Source: Areca catechu (taxonomy: Eukaryota > Streptophyta > Magnoliopsida > Arecales > Arecaceae). Taken from it: a stretch of 64,000 nucleotides of DNA. The notes beneath the pieces were generated by a model. It made no database searches. It saw only the letters and a list, made by a program, of their open reading frames with translations, and was not told where the DNA came from. A program made the position numbers and the translations under genes. The stretch spans positions 83,451,157-83,515,156 of the forward strand of contig CM038053.1 of NCBI GenBank assembly GCA_021397845.1, written 5' to 3'. Position 1 is the stretch's first letter. Each line of letters begins with the position of its first letter. Of the stretch, positions 10,910 to 22,713 are shown piece after piece.

Positions 10910-12360
10910 TGGTGCAGACACCAGAGGCTCCAAAATAAGACAAAAGCTTTTCAACCCTCTGTGGATTTCCTAGTAGTGTTAGTCTATTTAAGTCTAGTTT
11001 GTATTAAGGGCTTAGCCTATTTGAGTCCCCACTTTGGCCCCTGAGTCATGTTTTTCATCTTTTCATAATTGAGTCATGTATGTAGCATTTGATCGATACT
11101 ATTAGGATTTTGGATCAGTCGGTCAAGTCAACTCATGTTGAGCTAATCATATTCTGAGTCTTGTAATCATGTCCAGTTGAATTGAGTCTATATTGAGTCG
11201 AGCCCAGTCAAAGAAGATTCAAGCATGTGAAGGACACCACCCAGCTAGCCACATTAATAGCTGCATGGAGTCCCAGTCATACCTTGGGTTTTGCCACCTA
11301 GGATTACTTGGAGGATCATGAAGTCGGCCCATGGATGAGGAGATGATGACCACATGCCAGCACACCCCTTCCACACTCTATGCACACCAACTCCACATGC
11401 CAGCATGACAAGAAGGAAAGTCAAAACAGATAAATATTAATCCCATGATTCATGCCAGCTTGCTTAGGACAGAAGTGGTCCACCCCAAGCCAAGAGAAGT
11501 AAGATGTTGGTGCCCTTGCATCCCCCCCTTTGGTTGCCCACTACCTACCTTGTTTGGAGGGATTTTGTATGGCATGAGAGTGTTTTCTTCCATGTATTCA
11601 GTCCCACACTTTAGGAGGAAAGTAGGCACCCCTTATTTTTCTTGTTTTCTTTTGCTTGAGCCCTAAGTCTCATGACCAAGTCTCATGACTCTATATAAGG
11701 GACCCCTTGTATGAAAATTTGATAATTTTTGATAAATATAAATTGAGTTTTCCAACTTCTACAGTGTGCTTGCTGTGTGCTAAGGGGATTATGTATGAAC
11801 CACTTCTTCTTCCTTGTATCCTGCGCCCTGCCTCTAGCTGCCTTCAAAATCCTAGAAGCCATCTCTCCAAGACTTGGCCACCCAACATAAAAACTCTTCC
11901 ATCCTTTCTATTTTCAATTTATTTCTTCATCCTTGCATTGTTTTCTAATCTCTGACAGGCAATTTACAAGTCCCTCACATCTATGAATCCATTGATTCCA
12001 GTCGGGCCACTATCGGATCACCGGATTGAAAGTCACGAATCCGTGGGGTCTTCGACTTGATCATCCAGGCCATATCTGGGAGCGAAGAGAGACCTCTGCA
12101 AGGATTCACCTGCTAGATCTGTCAGGTATACCCCCTCTACTTGCCTATAGCGTTGTTGAAGGGGAACTAGTCCAACCGGGGTTTCTCAGCCTCGGCGATC
12201 CTCTTTTCTATTACTTTTCGGGTCTTTTTGCTTGCTGTTGCTTATTATTTTTGCATAGAACTCTCTACTTAAATTCTTGGCCTTATTTTCAGGATTTAGA
12301 TACATATCTCAATGTACAAAAATATAAAAATATTTTGTATGCATATTTCGTCCCTCATCA
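10910..12360 (+). mobile_element. G1 3' LTR
   Basis: 1451 bp from TGGTGCAGACACC to CCTCATCA, with one TATATAAGG box at 11692. The purine-rich TAAAAGAA tract lies immediately upstream. Target duplication GAAAG follows at 12361-12365. Confidence 0.9.
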
Positions 12361-12421
12361 GAAAGGGTGTCTTAGTTGAGGTGGAGTTAGGTGGGAAAGA
12401 TTTTCTGGTGGCGAAGGATCA
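12361..12421 (+). pseudogene. C1 island between G1 and G2
   Basis: 61 bp of copia C1 between two insertions, including both target duplications. It reads VLVEVELGGKDFLVAKD, fitting the variable linker between integrase and RT, and connects the 5525 and 32363 edges of C1. G1 and G2 therefore inserted within about 50 bp of each other. Confidence 0.75.
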
Positions 12422-13955
12422 TGGTGGGGGCACCAGGATCAAATAAAGATTACTGGGCCCTATTTGGTTTACCTAGCCATGTCTCAAATTTTGTAATCAA
12501 TTAAGATTGAGTCCTATAATAAGTGAGGTTAGTTGATTTATCTCAACCCTCACCTAGTCATTATTTTGAGTCCTGTATATTAGTTATGATTCCAGAATGA
12601 GCTCAATTTTTGTACAAGAGAGGAGGTTGCCCTATTTTGGAGTTCCATCAGGCCACATCCAGGAGTCAAAGGCCACTACATCAGTCCAGTGGATTTTGTG
12701 TGACAACCCAGGATCCTAGATGCTTCCAGAAACCCTGATTCATTCTAGATGCCCAGATTCCAGTCCAGATGCCAAACATATTCCCAAACCAGGGCATCCA
12801 TGATTCTACAGGTCCCTCTATATCCTACCCCAAAGAAATCAAGTCCAAGTGCCAAGCCCAAGCACTAGAAAAGCAAGATTCCATGGAATATTCATGCTAC
12901 GAGGCTACTAGGCCACCCCAGCTTGCAGACGCCCAAACTCATGCACCCAAGCCCCTTTGGGCTGGACCCTTGCTGCCCCTAGAAGCCCAACACTCTTTCC
13001 TACGCATCCTTGAAGTGTTGACCAAGTCCAAGAGGTGTCCTTGAGTGGAATAGTCAAAGCATGAAGGAAAAAGGAGAAGACTAGGTCAATTCCTAACCTA
13101 ATGGGGATTTGTTTTTCTAACCTAGCAAGGAAAGGACTTGTATTCCAATTTGGAAGAGCACTTGTAATCCATGTGTAACCATAGTTAGTGAGGGCATGGG
13201 AACTCTATAAATACCCCACCCGTCCCACTCTTGTAATCATCATTTTCTTATGAATAAATATTTGTTTAAATTTTGCTGAATTCTTGAGTTTGAGTTTGGT
13301 TCTCTCTTTGAGTGCTCTCCTCGTGTTCCTAGATCGAATCCCTACTGCTTTAGCACCCTCCTACATCACTGGAGATTAGGCACACCCAAGGAACTGAAGC
13401 CTTGCTGACGTCCAAGCCAAGGAGCTTCTTCTTCCCTCGACTGCCATATTCTAACCCTAATCCTGATTCCTTTCAAGCCATAGTTCCTTTTCTTAATTTT
13501 TAATTGCTATTTTGATTAACCCTGACACTTGCAAAAATCCTGAGATGCTTCACCTCCCTTGAGGAGGCCTTCTTTGCTTCCAGGACTGCCCAGATCAGCT
13601 ATTAGATTCAAGGGAAACAAGGCTTCTTCTTCCAGGCTCCGATTAGAGTTGTGAGTGATCCTTGTTGCTTCTGAATTTCAATCTCTAACTGGTATGAAAC
13701 CTTCCCTTCTCTTATTATTTAATTTGCTTGAAGTTAACTATCCTAAGCGGGGAATTCCTCAATTTTTGGGTCCTGTCTTTTTTTTATCTTGCATGATTCA
13801 GCCTACGATATGATGATTTCTTAGAATTGCTGAATACCTGCTAGTTCTTTACTTTGCTTTAGACATTAGCCATCAAACCTAAATCTAAAAATTCCAAAAA
13901 AACTAGTTTACTGCTTTTACTACATATTTATCATTCTTAGAGTCATCCTACAACA
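12422..13955 (+). mobile_element. G2 5' LTR
   Basis: 1534 bp from TGGTGGGGGCACC to an end decayed to CATCCTACAACA (CATCCCGCATCA in relatives). The TATA box TATAAATA lies at 13206-13213, after a long U3. The ORF at 12769-13044 lies in U3 and has no homology, so I do not call it a gene. Confidence 0.9.
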
Positions 13956-13970
13956 ATTTGGTATCAGAGT
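13956..13970 (+). other. G2 primer-binding site
   Basis: ATTTGGTATCAGAGT follows the LTR directly and matches the initiator-Met primer site type. Confidence 0.85.
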
Positions 13971-15100
13971 GAGTTTAGGATAGTTTTTATTTGCATCTCA
14001 TTCACAAACCCTAATTCTACTTCTTGTCCACTGCATTAGGTTTCTAGTTTTCATCTAATTTTAGTATCATAAACATTTTATTTTTTTTGTAGAATTTACA
14101 CTGCATGTCTTTTGTTTGTCCTAGTAATTATCAAAATTTTCTATTAATTTTACTAAAAACCTAAATCTCTAAAATTTGGCATAAAATAATCCCTAATAAA
14201 ACCGGATAATTTCTGTAGCAGTCCAGAAAACCCTCGGTCTGCATCATCATATGATTTTTTTTCTATATGAAATTTGGTATGTTTCATCATCACTGTCAAT
14301 CCTCTATTCTAGGCTTTTTTTTATATTTTTCTGCATCAGGATCTATGTCAAACTCTGCAACCACCAAAATCCTAATTCATTAATTTCTGCTACATTTTGC
14401 ATCTTGACTCAACCTAACCTAATCACCTACCAAACCCCCAATCCCAAGCCAAACTTTGTTTGATAACCCAAGTTAACTTATACCTAACTTGACACATCAT
14501 AAATCAATAAAAAAATAATTTTATTTTCTGATTGTTTTAGATTACATCAGGGCCATCGATTGCCATCATTTTTAACCTAATCTTAAGGTCAACTCCCTAT
14601 CTCAGATCAGGGCAGGATTTCATCACCTGTCCTGGGCCCAAAACAACCACCATCATACTAACCCAAGCCTAAGTAAAATCAATTAACCTAATTTTCCCTA
14701 GTGGGCTAGGAGACATCAACAGGTCGGGTCCGAGCTGTGTGGGCCAACTAGTGCATTTAACCTTTTAGCTATTACTGAAAGCTGGTGTCTAAGGTTGGGG
14801 GTCCAGAGTCAATGACCTAAGTGTTGTTGTGGTTTTTAATTGGGTCACTGCGAAGCAAGAGGAGTCTCCCACACTCCCACCCCCTACCTGGCCAGTGGAA
14901 GGACTAGCTATTAGGTTAGGTGTAAGTTAAGCTGTCCCACCCAGTTTCTGGCTCTAGGTCTAGGAATCCTAGATTATACTAGCTTTTTCTCTCTCTTTTG
15001 AATGCTTGGTTGCATCATTTCATTTTGATTGCTGATTTGTTGCATGACCACTAGATTAGGAACCCAATACCAGAAGTCTAAACCCCAACCTAGTTCAACC
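13971..15100 (+). other. G2 untranslated leader
   Basis: 1.13 kb with no credible ORF. It aligns closely with 41690-42800 of G5 and, in its second half, with the leaders of G1 and G4. The conserved TACCTGGCCA motif is at 14885-14894. Confidence 0.65.
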
Positions 15101-16690
15101 ATGGAGTCCAGTCTTGAAGCACTCATAAGAACCATGAATGAACAATTGAACCATAAACTTGACCAAACCAATACCCAGATGAACCAATTGACCCAATCCC
15201 AAAACCAAATGAACCATAGATTCGACCAAATATACCAAAGATTTGACCAAATAACCCAAACCAATAACCAGGCAACCCATAGGATTGACCAATTAACTGA
15301 TAGGTTAGACTAGGTAGAAAATAGATTACGGACCATAGAAGGCTCCCAGGGGTCTAATGCTGAACCTGAATCTGACTCATCCTGTTCTACCTCTCAAAAC
15401 CCTAGGGGAGCCCAAATCAAGACCACTTTATGGAGCCCAACCCTAGGAGAACCCAGACTCAAGAACCATTTGTAGAGCCTAATCAATGGGGAGTTAAACC
15501 TCAGGAACCATACCAAGAACCTAACCATTGGAGAGTCCAGAACCCTAACCCTATCCAAGAACCCAACCTTAGAAGGCCCCAACATGAAGTCCATGATCAA
15601 GACGAAAGGGCCATGAGAAATATTAGGATAAAAGCAACCACCTTTGATGGAAGTCTTGAACCAAAGGTCTATGTAGATTGGGTACGAGATTTGGATTATT
15701 ATTTTAAATGGTATGAAATGATTGAAGGGATGAAATATATATTCACCATGATGAAGTTGATTCATCAAGCTAGATTACATTGGGTTAATCTTGAGCATAC
15801 TAGGAGACAACGAGCCCTTCCACCTATAACTACTTGGCAAGAGATGAAATTGCAACTCAAAGAGAAATACCTACCAGAATCCTATAATCAATATCTCCTA
15901 GACCAATGGAACAAAATTCATCAGGGAATAGGTCAGTGTCAGATTATATTGCTGAATTGATGAGTTTGCTATTAGGTGTAGTGTAACCGAGTCCTTGACC
16001 ATACTCTATCCAGGTTTAGAATTGGATTGCGTGAGGACATTAAAAGGGAACTACACATGAGAGAGGTCCATGATTTGGAACAAGCCTATCAAGTAGCTAG
16101 ACATTATGAACAATTTCAAAGAGGACCCACCTATCAAAAATCTGAACCTGTTAGGAACAATACCCAATTTCTAGATCAAATCCAAACCAGGTATACCAGG
16201 ATAGACCAAATCCTAACCCACCAAGGTTGATTTAACTCCAACCCAGTTAGGCTGAACTGTAACCCAGTCTGACCCAACCCTAACCCAACCCGATTCAATC
16301 CCAACCCAAATTGTCCCAACCCTAACCCATCTTGACCTAACTCGAGTTTGAGTCCATCTAGTTCAAGTAATTATGCACCTGCTAGGATCGACAAGGGTAA
16401 GGCACCCATGTTTCAGAAAGCCCCTAGCCCCAGCCCCAATTCCTACTTTAGGTGTAATAAGGTAGGTCACTATGCTAGCCAGTGTCTCACCAGATCATTA
16501 CACATAGGAGAGCTTGATGAACAAGAGACCGAATCCAATATCGATGACCTAGAAGAAGATGTTTATGAGGCTGAACCAGACTTGATAGAGGAATATGAAG
16601 GAGATGAGAAGGAATTTGATCAAGTAGGGATAATTAGATGTAATTTAACCCGAACCAACCTAAGAAAGATTGGTGTAGGACTAACATCCT
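15101..16690 (+). pseudogene. G2 gag with coiled-coil N-terminus and zinc knuckle
   Basis: Starts MESSLEALIRTMNEQLN at the ATG at 15101. A heptad-like coiled coil follows (repeated RFDQI/RIDQL units, about 15130-15310), ended by an in-frame TAG near 15310. Next comes a proline/glutamine-rich repeat region of EPN-x-R-x-Q units (15430-15600). The gag core runs from about 15610 to 15960 (TTFDGSLEPKVYVDWVRDLDYYF, then LKEKYLPESYNQYLLDQW) and continues after a frameshift to about 16130 (FRIGLREDIKREL, LEQAYQVARHYEQFQRG). The zinc knuckle near 16443-16487 reads YFRCNKVGHYASQC, with the first cysteine replaced by tyrosine. An acidic tail follows (16510-16620). Confidence 0.8.
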
Positions 16691-17110
16691 ACATACTTTT
16701 GTTAAGTTTGGAAATAAAGTATGTAAGATTATAATTGATAGTAGTAGTTATGTCAATGCCATTGCTACTGAGAGCTAAATCTTTAGGCTTGACACTAGTT
16801 ACACATCCCAACCCCTATAAAGTATCATGGGTAGATTCCACCTCTATGCCAATCAAGTCTAGGTGTCAAATCTTAATTAAATTGCAATCATATGAAGAAA
16901 AGATTTGTGTGATATCCTTTCCTTGAGGGTTAGTATGTCATTCTAGGTCGACCATGGCTACATGATTATGATGCTGCCCTATCTGGTCGAACCAACACCT
17001 GTACCTTTTATCACCATGGGAACAGATTTGTGATTTACCCCACTCAGTCGAGGAGTTCAAGAAATTCTTGTAGCCTTAGAGCAAAATCAGGAGTTAATCT
17101 GATTAAGGCT
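16691..17110 (+). pseudogene. G2 aspartic protease remnant
   Basis: VKFGNKVCKIIIDSSSYVNAIAT near 16700-16765 is the retropepsin active-site block with D-S-G changed to D-S-S. VILGRPWLHDYDA (near 16935-16975) and the CTFYHHGNRFVIYP block (near 17000-17045) follow with frameshifts. G5 keeps D-S-G at the same place. No RT follows: the next homology is the integrase C-terminus. Confidence 0.75.
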
Positions 17111-17315
17111 AAAGAATAAAAGGTAGACCCTTCTGAACCCACTAAGGAATTCATGAGAATTGATCCTAAACCCACTTTAATAATTGAAGAAGTAATTAAG
17201 CCAGGATCAAATTTTATGGGTGAAACTAAAAATTTACAAGAGTTGTTCATAGGAAGCCCAGTATCAAATCCCTAAAGAACAACCAAAAGAAATAGGTGCA
17301 TGTAATGAAACAATA

Positions 17316-17511
17316 TCTAAATATGGGTCCACAAATCCAATCTATATGCCTGCACCTACACTAGCCTCTACAAAGCATATGCATCATGAAATTAGTCAAT
17401 AGCTGAACATAAGTCTAAATATGGGTCCACAAATCCAATCTATATGCCTACACCTACACTAGCCTCTACAAAGCATATGCATCATGAAATTAGTCAATAG
17501 CTGAACATAAG
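17316..17511 (+). repeat. 98-bp tandem duplication in G2
   Basis: Positions 17316-17413 and 17414-17511 are almost identical, differing mainly by one base in GCCTGCACC against GCCTACACC. G5 has only a single copy at the equivalent place (about 44990-45080), so it is private to this element. Confidence 0.9.
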
Positions 17512-17520
17512 TAATGAACT

Positions 17521-17683
17521 ATATATGAACTTGGCTTATTCTCGAAAGAGAGCTAAAGAATTTTCTGCAAGGGATTTTGTGATGATCAGGCTTAGGCCTG
17601 AACGATTCCCTCCAGGGACCGTAAAGAAACTTCATGCTCGCAGAGCTGGCCCATTTAAGATAATCAATAGAGTTAGACCCAAT
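17521..17683 (+). pseudogene. G2 integrase C-terminus, first part (split by G3)
   Basis: KRAKEFSARDFVMIRLRPER, then FPPGTVKKLHARRAGPFK and INRVRPN, is open up to the G3 insertion at 17684. The protein frame resumes at 30418. The left target copy CCAAT is at 17679-17683. Confidence 0.85.
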
Positions 17684-19096
17684 TGATGGGGATGAAAATA
17701 AAATAATGAATGAAGAGTTTTAGCAAGATAACCAGAAAGCAAACTTGAGAATTTATTATCAAATAAATAGGCTAAATTAATCCAAGAAAAGAATTTTCAT
17801 AAGGAGACTAGTTGATCTAAGTTAAAATACCCGTAATGTAGATCTAGTTCAAAATAAAGATTAGGATATTCATGGCAAGGAAACCATCAATACTAGGCAA
17901 GTTAACCTTCAAATGATTAGATCTAATGAAACTTAAGAAGAGCTTTCCTACGAACAATGATGGCTAAAATATTTGATGGAAGAAGAAGCTCTCAACACTC
18001 ATGGATTTGAGGACTAGAAGGCAAGATGATCACTCTCTACTTTGGGACTTACCTTGCCCTTGATCAATGGCATGGAGACCTTCCTCTTGGATGTGGGAAC
18101 CTGAGAGAACCTGCAAATAAACTTGGAATTAGACATGGAAGGGGAATTGAGGTTGGAATGGAAACAAGAGAGAAAGGGAAAGAAACAAGGCCGGCGGCTT
18201 GGAACTTAGGGCTTGAACTTGGAGCACTTACAATAGCGTCTCACTCTTCAATCTTCAAATCATCAATCACTTTCCAACACACACTCAAAGGACCTCTCAC
18301 TCCCTTCTCAAACATGAATTTAAATACTCCAACTTAAAGGACTAAATCACTTTAACTGGAAGAACTAAATCACTCCATACAAGAAGAACTCAAGATAGAA
18401 CTCAGCAAGATGAAAACCTTCATTAATTCTCAAAATATTTCATACATGGAATGCCTTACAAGGAGAGCCTTGGACCCTATTTATAGCCTTAGGGATCGTC
18501 CAAAGTGAGGAGGGGAGATGGAGTTAGGTTAGCTAACCATTTCTAGTTAAATCCAACTCCTTTGGTTACATAGTTGCAACAAGAAACAACTTCTAGGTAA
18601 GAGGTTGTAACAACTTGCTATGTGGCACCTAGGTGGCTTTACCTGGCTTCTAATTTCTGATATGGAGCCCTAGGTGTCATGTGATGTGGCATCCACATGG
18701 CAAGTTGGTTAGGAGGTTGTTGGGTGAGTGAGGAGTGGTTTCATGCTTCCCCTCAAAATGCTTGATGTGTTGTTTTTCATGTCTCCCCAAAAATGTGTCC
18801 CATGTGAATAATAAAATGGGCTTATAAGAGATGGCATCATGGGTTTCAAAAGGTTGTATCTTGACTTTCTTGGGCTTTGACTTGGTAATGCTTGAAGTTG
18901 GTCTTGATCTGGATTGAGTCGACTCAAGGGACTGGTGGCCTTTTTTCATGAGTCGGCTCATGAATTGGTCTTTGTCTTTAAGGATTTTGTAGGCTTCATT
19001 CCAAGGTTCTCATTAATCCTAAGTACACTATATTAGCTACAAAAAATATCAAGAGAATTAGTTGAAAAATATTTTTTTCCTGTTGATGTCCCATCA
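17684..19096 (-). mobile_element. G3 3' LTR
   Basis: 1413 bp. On the minus strand it starts TGATGGGACATC at 19096 and ends CCCCATCA at 17684. A reversed TATA box (TATTTATA) lies at 18478-18485. U3 has GAGTCGACTC near 18915-18925. ORFs here (18026-18337 plus; 18677-18961 minus) have no homology and are not called. Confidence 0.9.
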
Positions 19097-19099
19097 TTT

Positions 19100-19486
19100 C
19101 TCTCAGGGTGGAAAAGAGCTCGACTCCGTCGAGTAGGAATCAGTTTGACTTTGGTAATACTCTAGTAGGTCAGGATTGATTCTTTGTAGGTCCTCTCGAG
19201 TTATCCATGAGTCTTCAGAATCAAGACATCCTTGCCAATGAACCAAGTGGCGCTGATAGTCTTTGTTTCAAGTAGTGATAATCATGTCATCTAAGAATCG
19301 CTTAATCCTATCTCGCCACTTTGGAAATATGGCTGGTGGACACTCAAGGGTTGGCTCACTCTCAAAGATAGAATCAGGCTTGACTGGCTCACTAGGTATC
19401 ATTGTCGGTTTCTTGTACTCTATTAGATCTGAAATTTTGAAAATGGAACTGATACCAAAGTCGGATGGTATATCTAGCACATATTA
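19100..19486 (-). pseudogene. G3 integrase C-terminus end and chromodomain remnant
   Basis: Minus strand: MLDIPSDFGISSIFKISDLIEYKKP with PSEPVKPDSIFESEP (19480 leftward) matches the ISSTFNISDLVEYREP block of G4. Past a stop after DDMIITT comes a chromodomain-like block, HLVHWQGCLDSEDSWIT followed by REDLQRINPD (about 19260-19160). The frame reaches the pre-LTR hairpin. Confidence 0.8.
19119..19133 (-). promoter_or_regulatory. Pre-LTR hairpin of G3
   Basis: CTCGAC-TCC-GTCGAG on the plus strand (CTCGAC-GGA-GTCGAG on the minus strand), 22 nt from the LTR boundary at 19096. The stem matches the other elements and the loop differs. Confidence 0.6.
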
Positions 19487-20409
19487 GGTCCAACTTTCCT
19501 TACTATTTTGTAAATGACCTATACCACGGGCATATAATCATTTTGAGCCTAATCAAGACAGTCTCCTTCTTGAAATTCTTTGGCTTTTTTTTTTTACAAA
19601 ATTTAGCCATATGCTTATTAATTTCATTGCTCAAAATTTGTTTTACTAATCACGCTATGCATATGACTCTCGTAATCATGGATACTTATGCATGGGACAC
19701 CAAATGATAAACGCAAATGATACTAAATGATAAAAGACAAACAAAAACAAAACAGCTCAAATGGACTTTATTTTCTATGGACTAAACTTTATGTTGGCTA
19801 AGAAACAAGGTTCATAATTTTCAATATTCTCCTAAATAACTTTGAAGACTCTGGCATACAACTTCAGGTAAGTGGTAGTGAATCTTAATTTAGTTCCTAA
19901 CATATGCCATAAAGTCTTAAAAAGTAACTATTGAATATTACTGGGACCAGATCAATGGTATGGTGGATGTCCAACTTGGTGTAATAGGAGAGTGCATGTA
20001 ACGTAGTGGTGAATCAGGCTCAGGACAATTATTAGGGATTACAATTTCCATCTTCCATCTCTTCCATTTCCATCTTTCAATTCCTACCGTCTCTTCACTT
20101 CTAATTCTCATGTAAATTCCTTTGCAGGTCTACAATTTCTTGGTTGGTCCTATCCTTTGAGTTGGTTTCTCTTTGATGTCTTTGATGATCAATACCCTCA
20201 TTAGTGATCCTTCATTAATCTCTAGATGTAAATCCTCAATCTTTAATTCCATTTCCTCCATTGTCTCCTCCTCGAATTGTTCTTCATGGTTTTGTTCTTG
20301 GACTTCATTTTGATTATCCCCGTTGTTGATTCTTTAGGCTGGGCAATTATTTATCTTCAAGTCAAGTTCAATGATTCATGATCATACGTGTCATCCAAGT
20401 TAGACCCAG
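19487..20409 (-). other. G3 internal stretch, degraded DSDS-type region and spacer
   Basis: No long ORF. On the minus strand the order corresponds to G1 and G4 between the acidic region and the integrase C-terminus. A PEPDSPL-like segment near 20020 may be the decayed DSDS motif, and the AT-rich stretch near 19700-19930 may be the spacer. The assignment is by position and weak similarity only. Confidence 0.4.
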
Positions 20410-20610
20410 CTACATAAACTTCTTCCGGAGTTTCACGGGTTTAGGATTTTCCTTATAGTCCTTCATTTGGACAAGATTTGATTCTATTTTATCCTTAAAT
20501 TCTTCAATAGGTTTAGGAGATTTTTTCTCTATTTTTTCATTGGGTTTAGTCTCTTCTTCATCTCCATCATATTGATTGAAGGCAATATAATCAGATTCAG
20601 TTGTATTCAT
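20410..20610 (-). pseudogene. G3 acidic/lysine-rich gag tail
   Basis: A 66-codon open frame rich in E and K (DGDEEETKPNEKIEKKSPKP, then IEEFKDKIES) corresponds to the acidic regions after gag in G1 and G4. There is no zinc knuckle before it: the gag core (about 20900-20640) runs straight into this tail, so a middle piece of gag is missing. Confidence 0.5.
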
Positions 20611-20639
20611 CTTGTCTCATTTGTACCATGGTCTAAAAG

Positions 20640-20960
20640 TTTTTGCTCATAATATTTACCTAGGTACTTTTTCCCAGTTTTCTCTTTATTTTCTCCAAGT
20701 ACTTATTTTATCCCCCTATAATAACTTTTTCGCTTAACTTCTCCCTAACATGCTATGCGATTAGCATGTCGGATTAACTTGATTGGCAATTGACACTTTG
20801 TTACTTCTAACATTTCATCAAATCAAAGTATTGATCCCTGTCCTTTTTTCTCAATCGACATACACCTCAGGGTTTCCATCAAAGTGGGTGCAATAGATCG
20901 ATTGTTTCCTAAAGACTCTCTCCTCCTGATCTACAAAGTCTTTGTAGGTATCTAGGGTTT
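20640..20960 (-). pseudogene. G3 gag core, 5' part only
   Basis: On the minus strand, PTLMETLRCMSIE-type frames give the FDGNPEVYVDWE block near 20890-20850, then LIRHANRIAC and KKYLGKYYEQKLLDHG (about 20680-20640). These match the gag blocks of G1 (KYLGRFYEHQLLEQW). The following FR.GLR.DI block and the zinc knuckle are deleted. Confidence 0.65.
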
Positions 20961-21049
20961 ATACTCAGGGGTGAGATCATGACATGGGCTCTTGGATCAA
21001 GGGGAGGTGGACGGTGATCAGGCTCAGCATTGATCCTATGGGGCTTCTA

Positions 21050-22696
21050 TGAAGTCATGGAAGTCGTCTTGAATTTGTATTCAGTAGTAGTGATTGATGG
21101 ACTCTTGGACCTCGAGAATTGACCTAAGTGACTCAGGTTTGGTGGGGGTCATTGGGCCTCTTCAATATCCCAACATGCCGTTCACTTAACCTAATTCCTT
21201 TCTCATTTGCCCTAATTTCCCATTTATGGTATCAATTTTTTAGTCAGGGTTTTCAAAAAGAATTCACATGTTAAAGCCATGGGTTAAAAAGTGTTGGAAC
21301 TAGGGGACTTCAAGCAGTACAAACCTAACTTTTAGGGCTCCTAGACCTAAAAGTTCAAAACACAAGACTTAACTAGGTACTACTTAAGTATGTAATTATC
21401 CTGTCCACTGACCAGGTAAAGGTGGTTTGCGGGGGCCCCCCTCGCTTTCGCCGGTCCTAATTAAAAATAGCAAGTCTGCTTAGGGTGTCTTGGCTATTTG
21501 ACCTCTAGTCTTAAACTAATTTCGAATAAGTACAACCTCAAATAAGTAAACCTCTTACCTTGTACTACGAACCCGACCCTGTGGGTGCCCTAGTTTTGGT
21601 CCTACGATTTGCAAAGCATGGTTTGGTTAGGGAAGAAGGGTAATGCACAACGTGGTAGACTGTTGATGATCCGACCAAACAACGTGGGAATGGAAGCCCA
21701 AACCATTAACCAAGGGATAATTAAAATAACCAACTGTTAGACAAGAAATAAATTCAACTAGGCTGACACAAACAAATTTAAGTAAATCACACAATCAACT
21801 AAATCAAACAAAAATTAAAAAAAAAAAAAGACCAGAGAAGCCTAAAGACAAAACAAAATAAAATGAAATAGGAATAAAAACTATAAAGTAGCAAGAGTTT
21901 AGAAATAAGGCCAAAACTTCTAAAGTCATAATGGATTAAATTTGATTTGAAATTAGAAAGAGTTTGAAAAAATAAAATAAAAAATTTATTTATTAACGAT
22001 CACTTCTAGGTTCACAGATTCAGAAATTGAAATTTTAAAATTTTTAAAAAATAAGAAAAATAAATTTATTAGAATAGCCTAGTTGTAATGCCAGATAATC
22101 ATGACAAAAACTTCAATCTAGAACTATTGGTTAAAATTTGAAGCTAGTTGTAAAAAAAATTCAGGGACAATTTTTGGTTTATATTTCAAAAAAATTCAAA
22201 TTTAATCTCTCACAACACAAAACTACTAAGAATTGAGTTGAGAAGGAGGATTTTGAAATCTGCCTCAGATTCTCGAATGTTGTTGAGATAGTTTCAGCAC
22301 ATGCTAGAAGGTTCCAACATTCAGCTAACTCTTAATAACCTAATTCAAATTTCAAATTCCTAACTCGATCCTTAAACAATATGATGAAATCTAAAAATCG
22401 AGTCTAGATCTTAGGAAACACTAAAAATTTATAAAAAATATTTTTATATTTTTTCAAATAAATGAAATGGAGGCACAGAATTCTGGACAAACTTCAGAAT
22501 GATCTATGAACTCATATTTAATCCAAAATCAATGAAAAATATTTTTTTAATTTTATATTTCGATACTAGCATACTAAGGACGAAGAAGTTTTTTTTTGTG
22601 TTTTTTTTTTCATATATAAAAATTCTAAAATCATGAAAATTTGGATGAATACTAGAACAAAAATTTCAGCAATCGAACACTTGACCTAGACATTAA
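21050..22696 (-). other. G3 untranslated leader
   Basis: About 1.6 kb of AT-rich sequence without ORF homology. The conserved leader motif is present on the minus strand as TACCTGGTCA (21409-21418 on plus), one base off the form in G1, G2, G4 and G5. Confidence 0.55.
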
Positions 22697-22713
22697 GCTC
22701 TGATACCAAAAAT
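22697..22713 (-). other. G3 primer-binding site
   Basis: GCTCTGATACCAAAAAT on the plus strand is the exact reverse complement of ATTTTTGGTATCAGAGC. It is adjacent to the LTR tip at 22714 and fixes the minus orientation. Confidence 0.92.

Larger units (their letters stand above)
5526..12360 (+). mobile_element. G1, non-autonomous chromovirus-derived gypsy element
   Basis: 6.8 kb element in C1 with an exact 5-bp target duplication GAAAG (5521-5525 and 12361-12365). It has two LTRs, a primer site, a leader, a gag, a lineage-specific ORF with a QDSDSFFLP motif, a noncoding spacer, and an integrase C-terminus plus chromodomain. The 3.2 kb internal region has no RT, RNase H or integrase catalytic core. 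The 5' LTR is 2183 bp and the 3' LTR 1451 bp, because the 5' LTR carries an internal tandem duplication. Confidence 0.9.

Noticed and set aside
16255..16345. Telomere-like CCCTAACCCAACC repeats
   Set aside because: They encode the degenerate P/T/Q-rich tail of gag in G2 and recur in G5 at the same place. They are irregular and not (CCCTAAA)n, so they are not an interstitial telomere.
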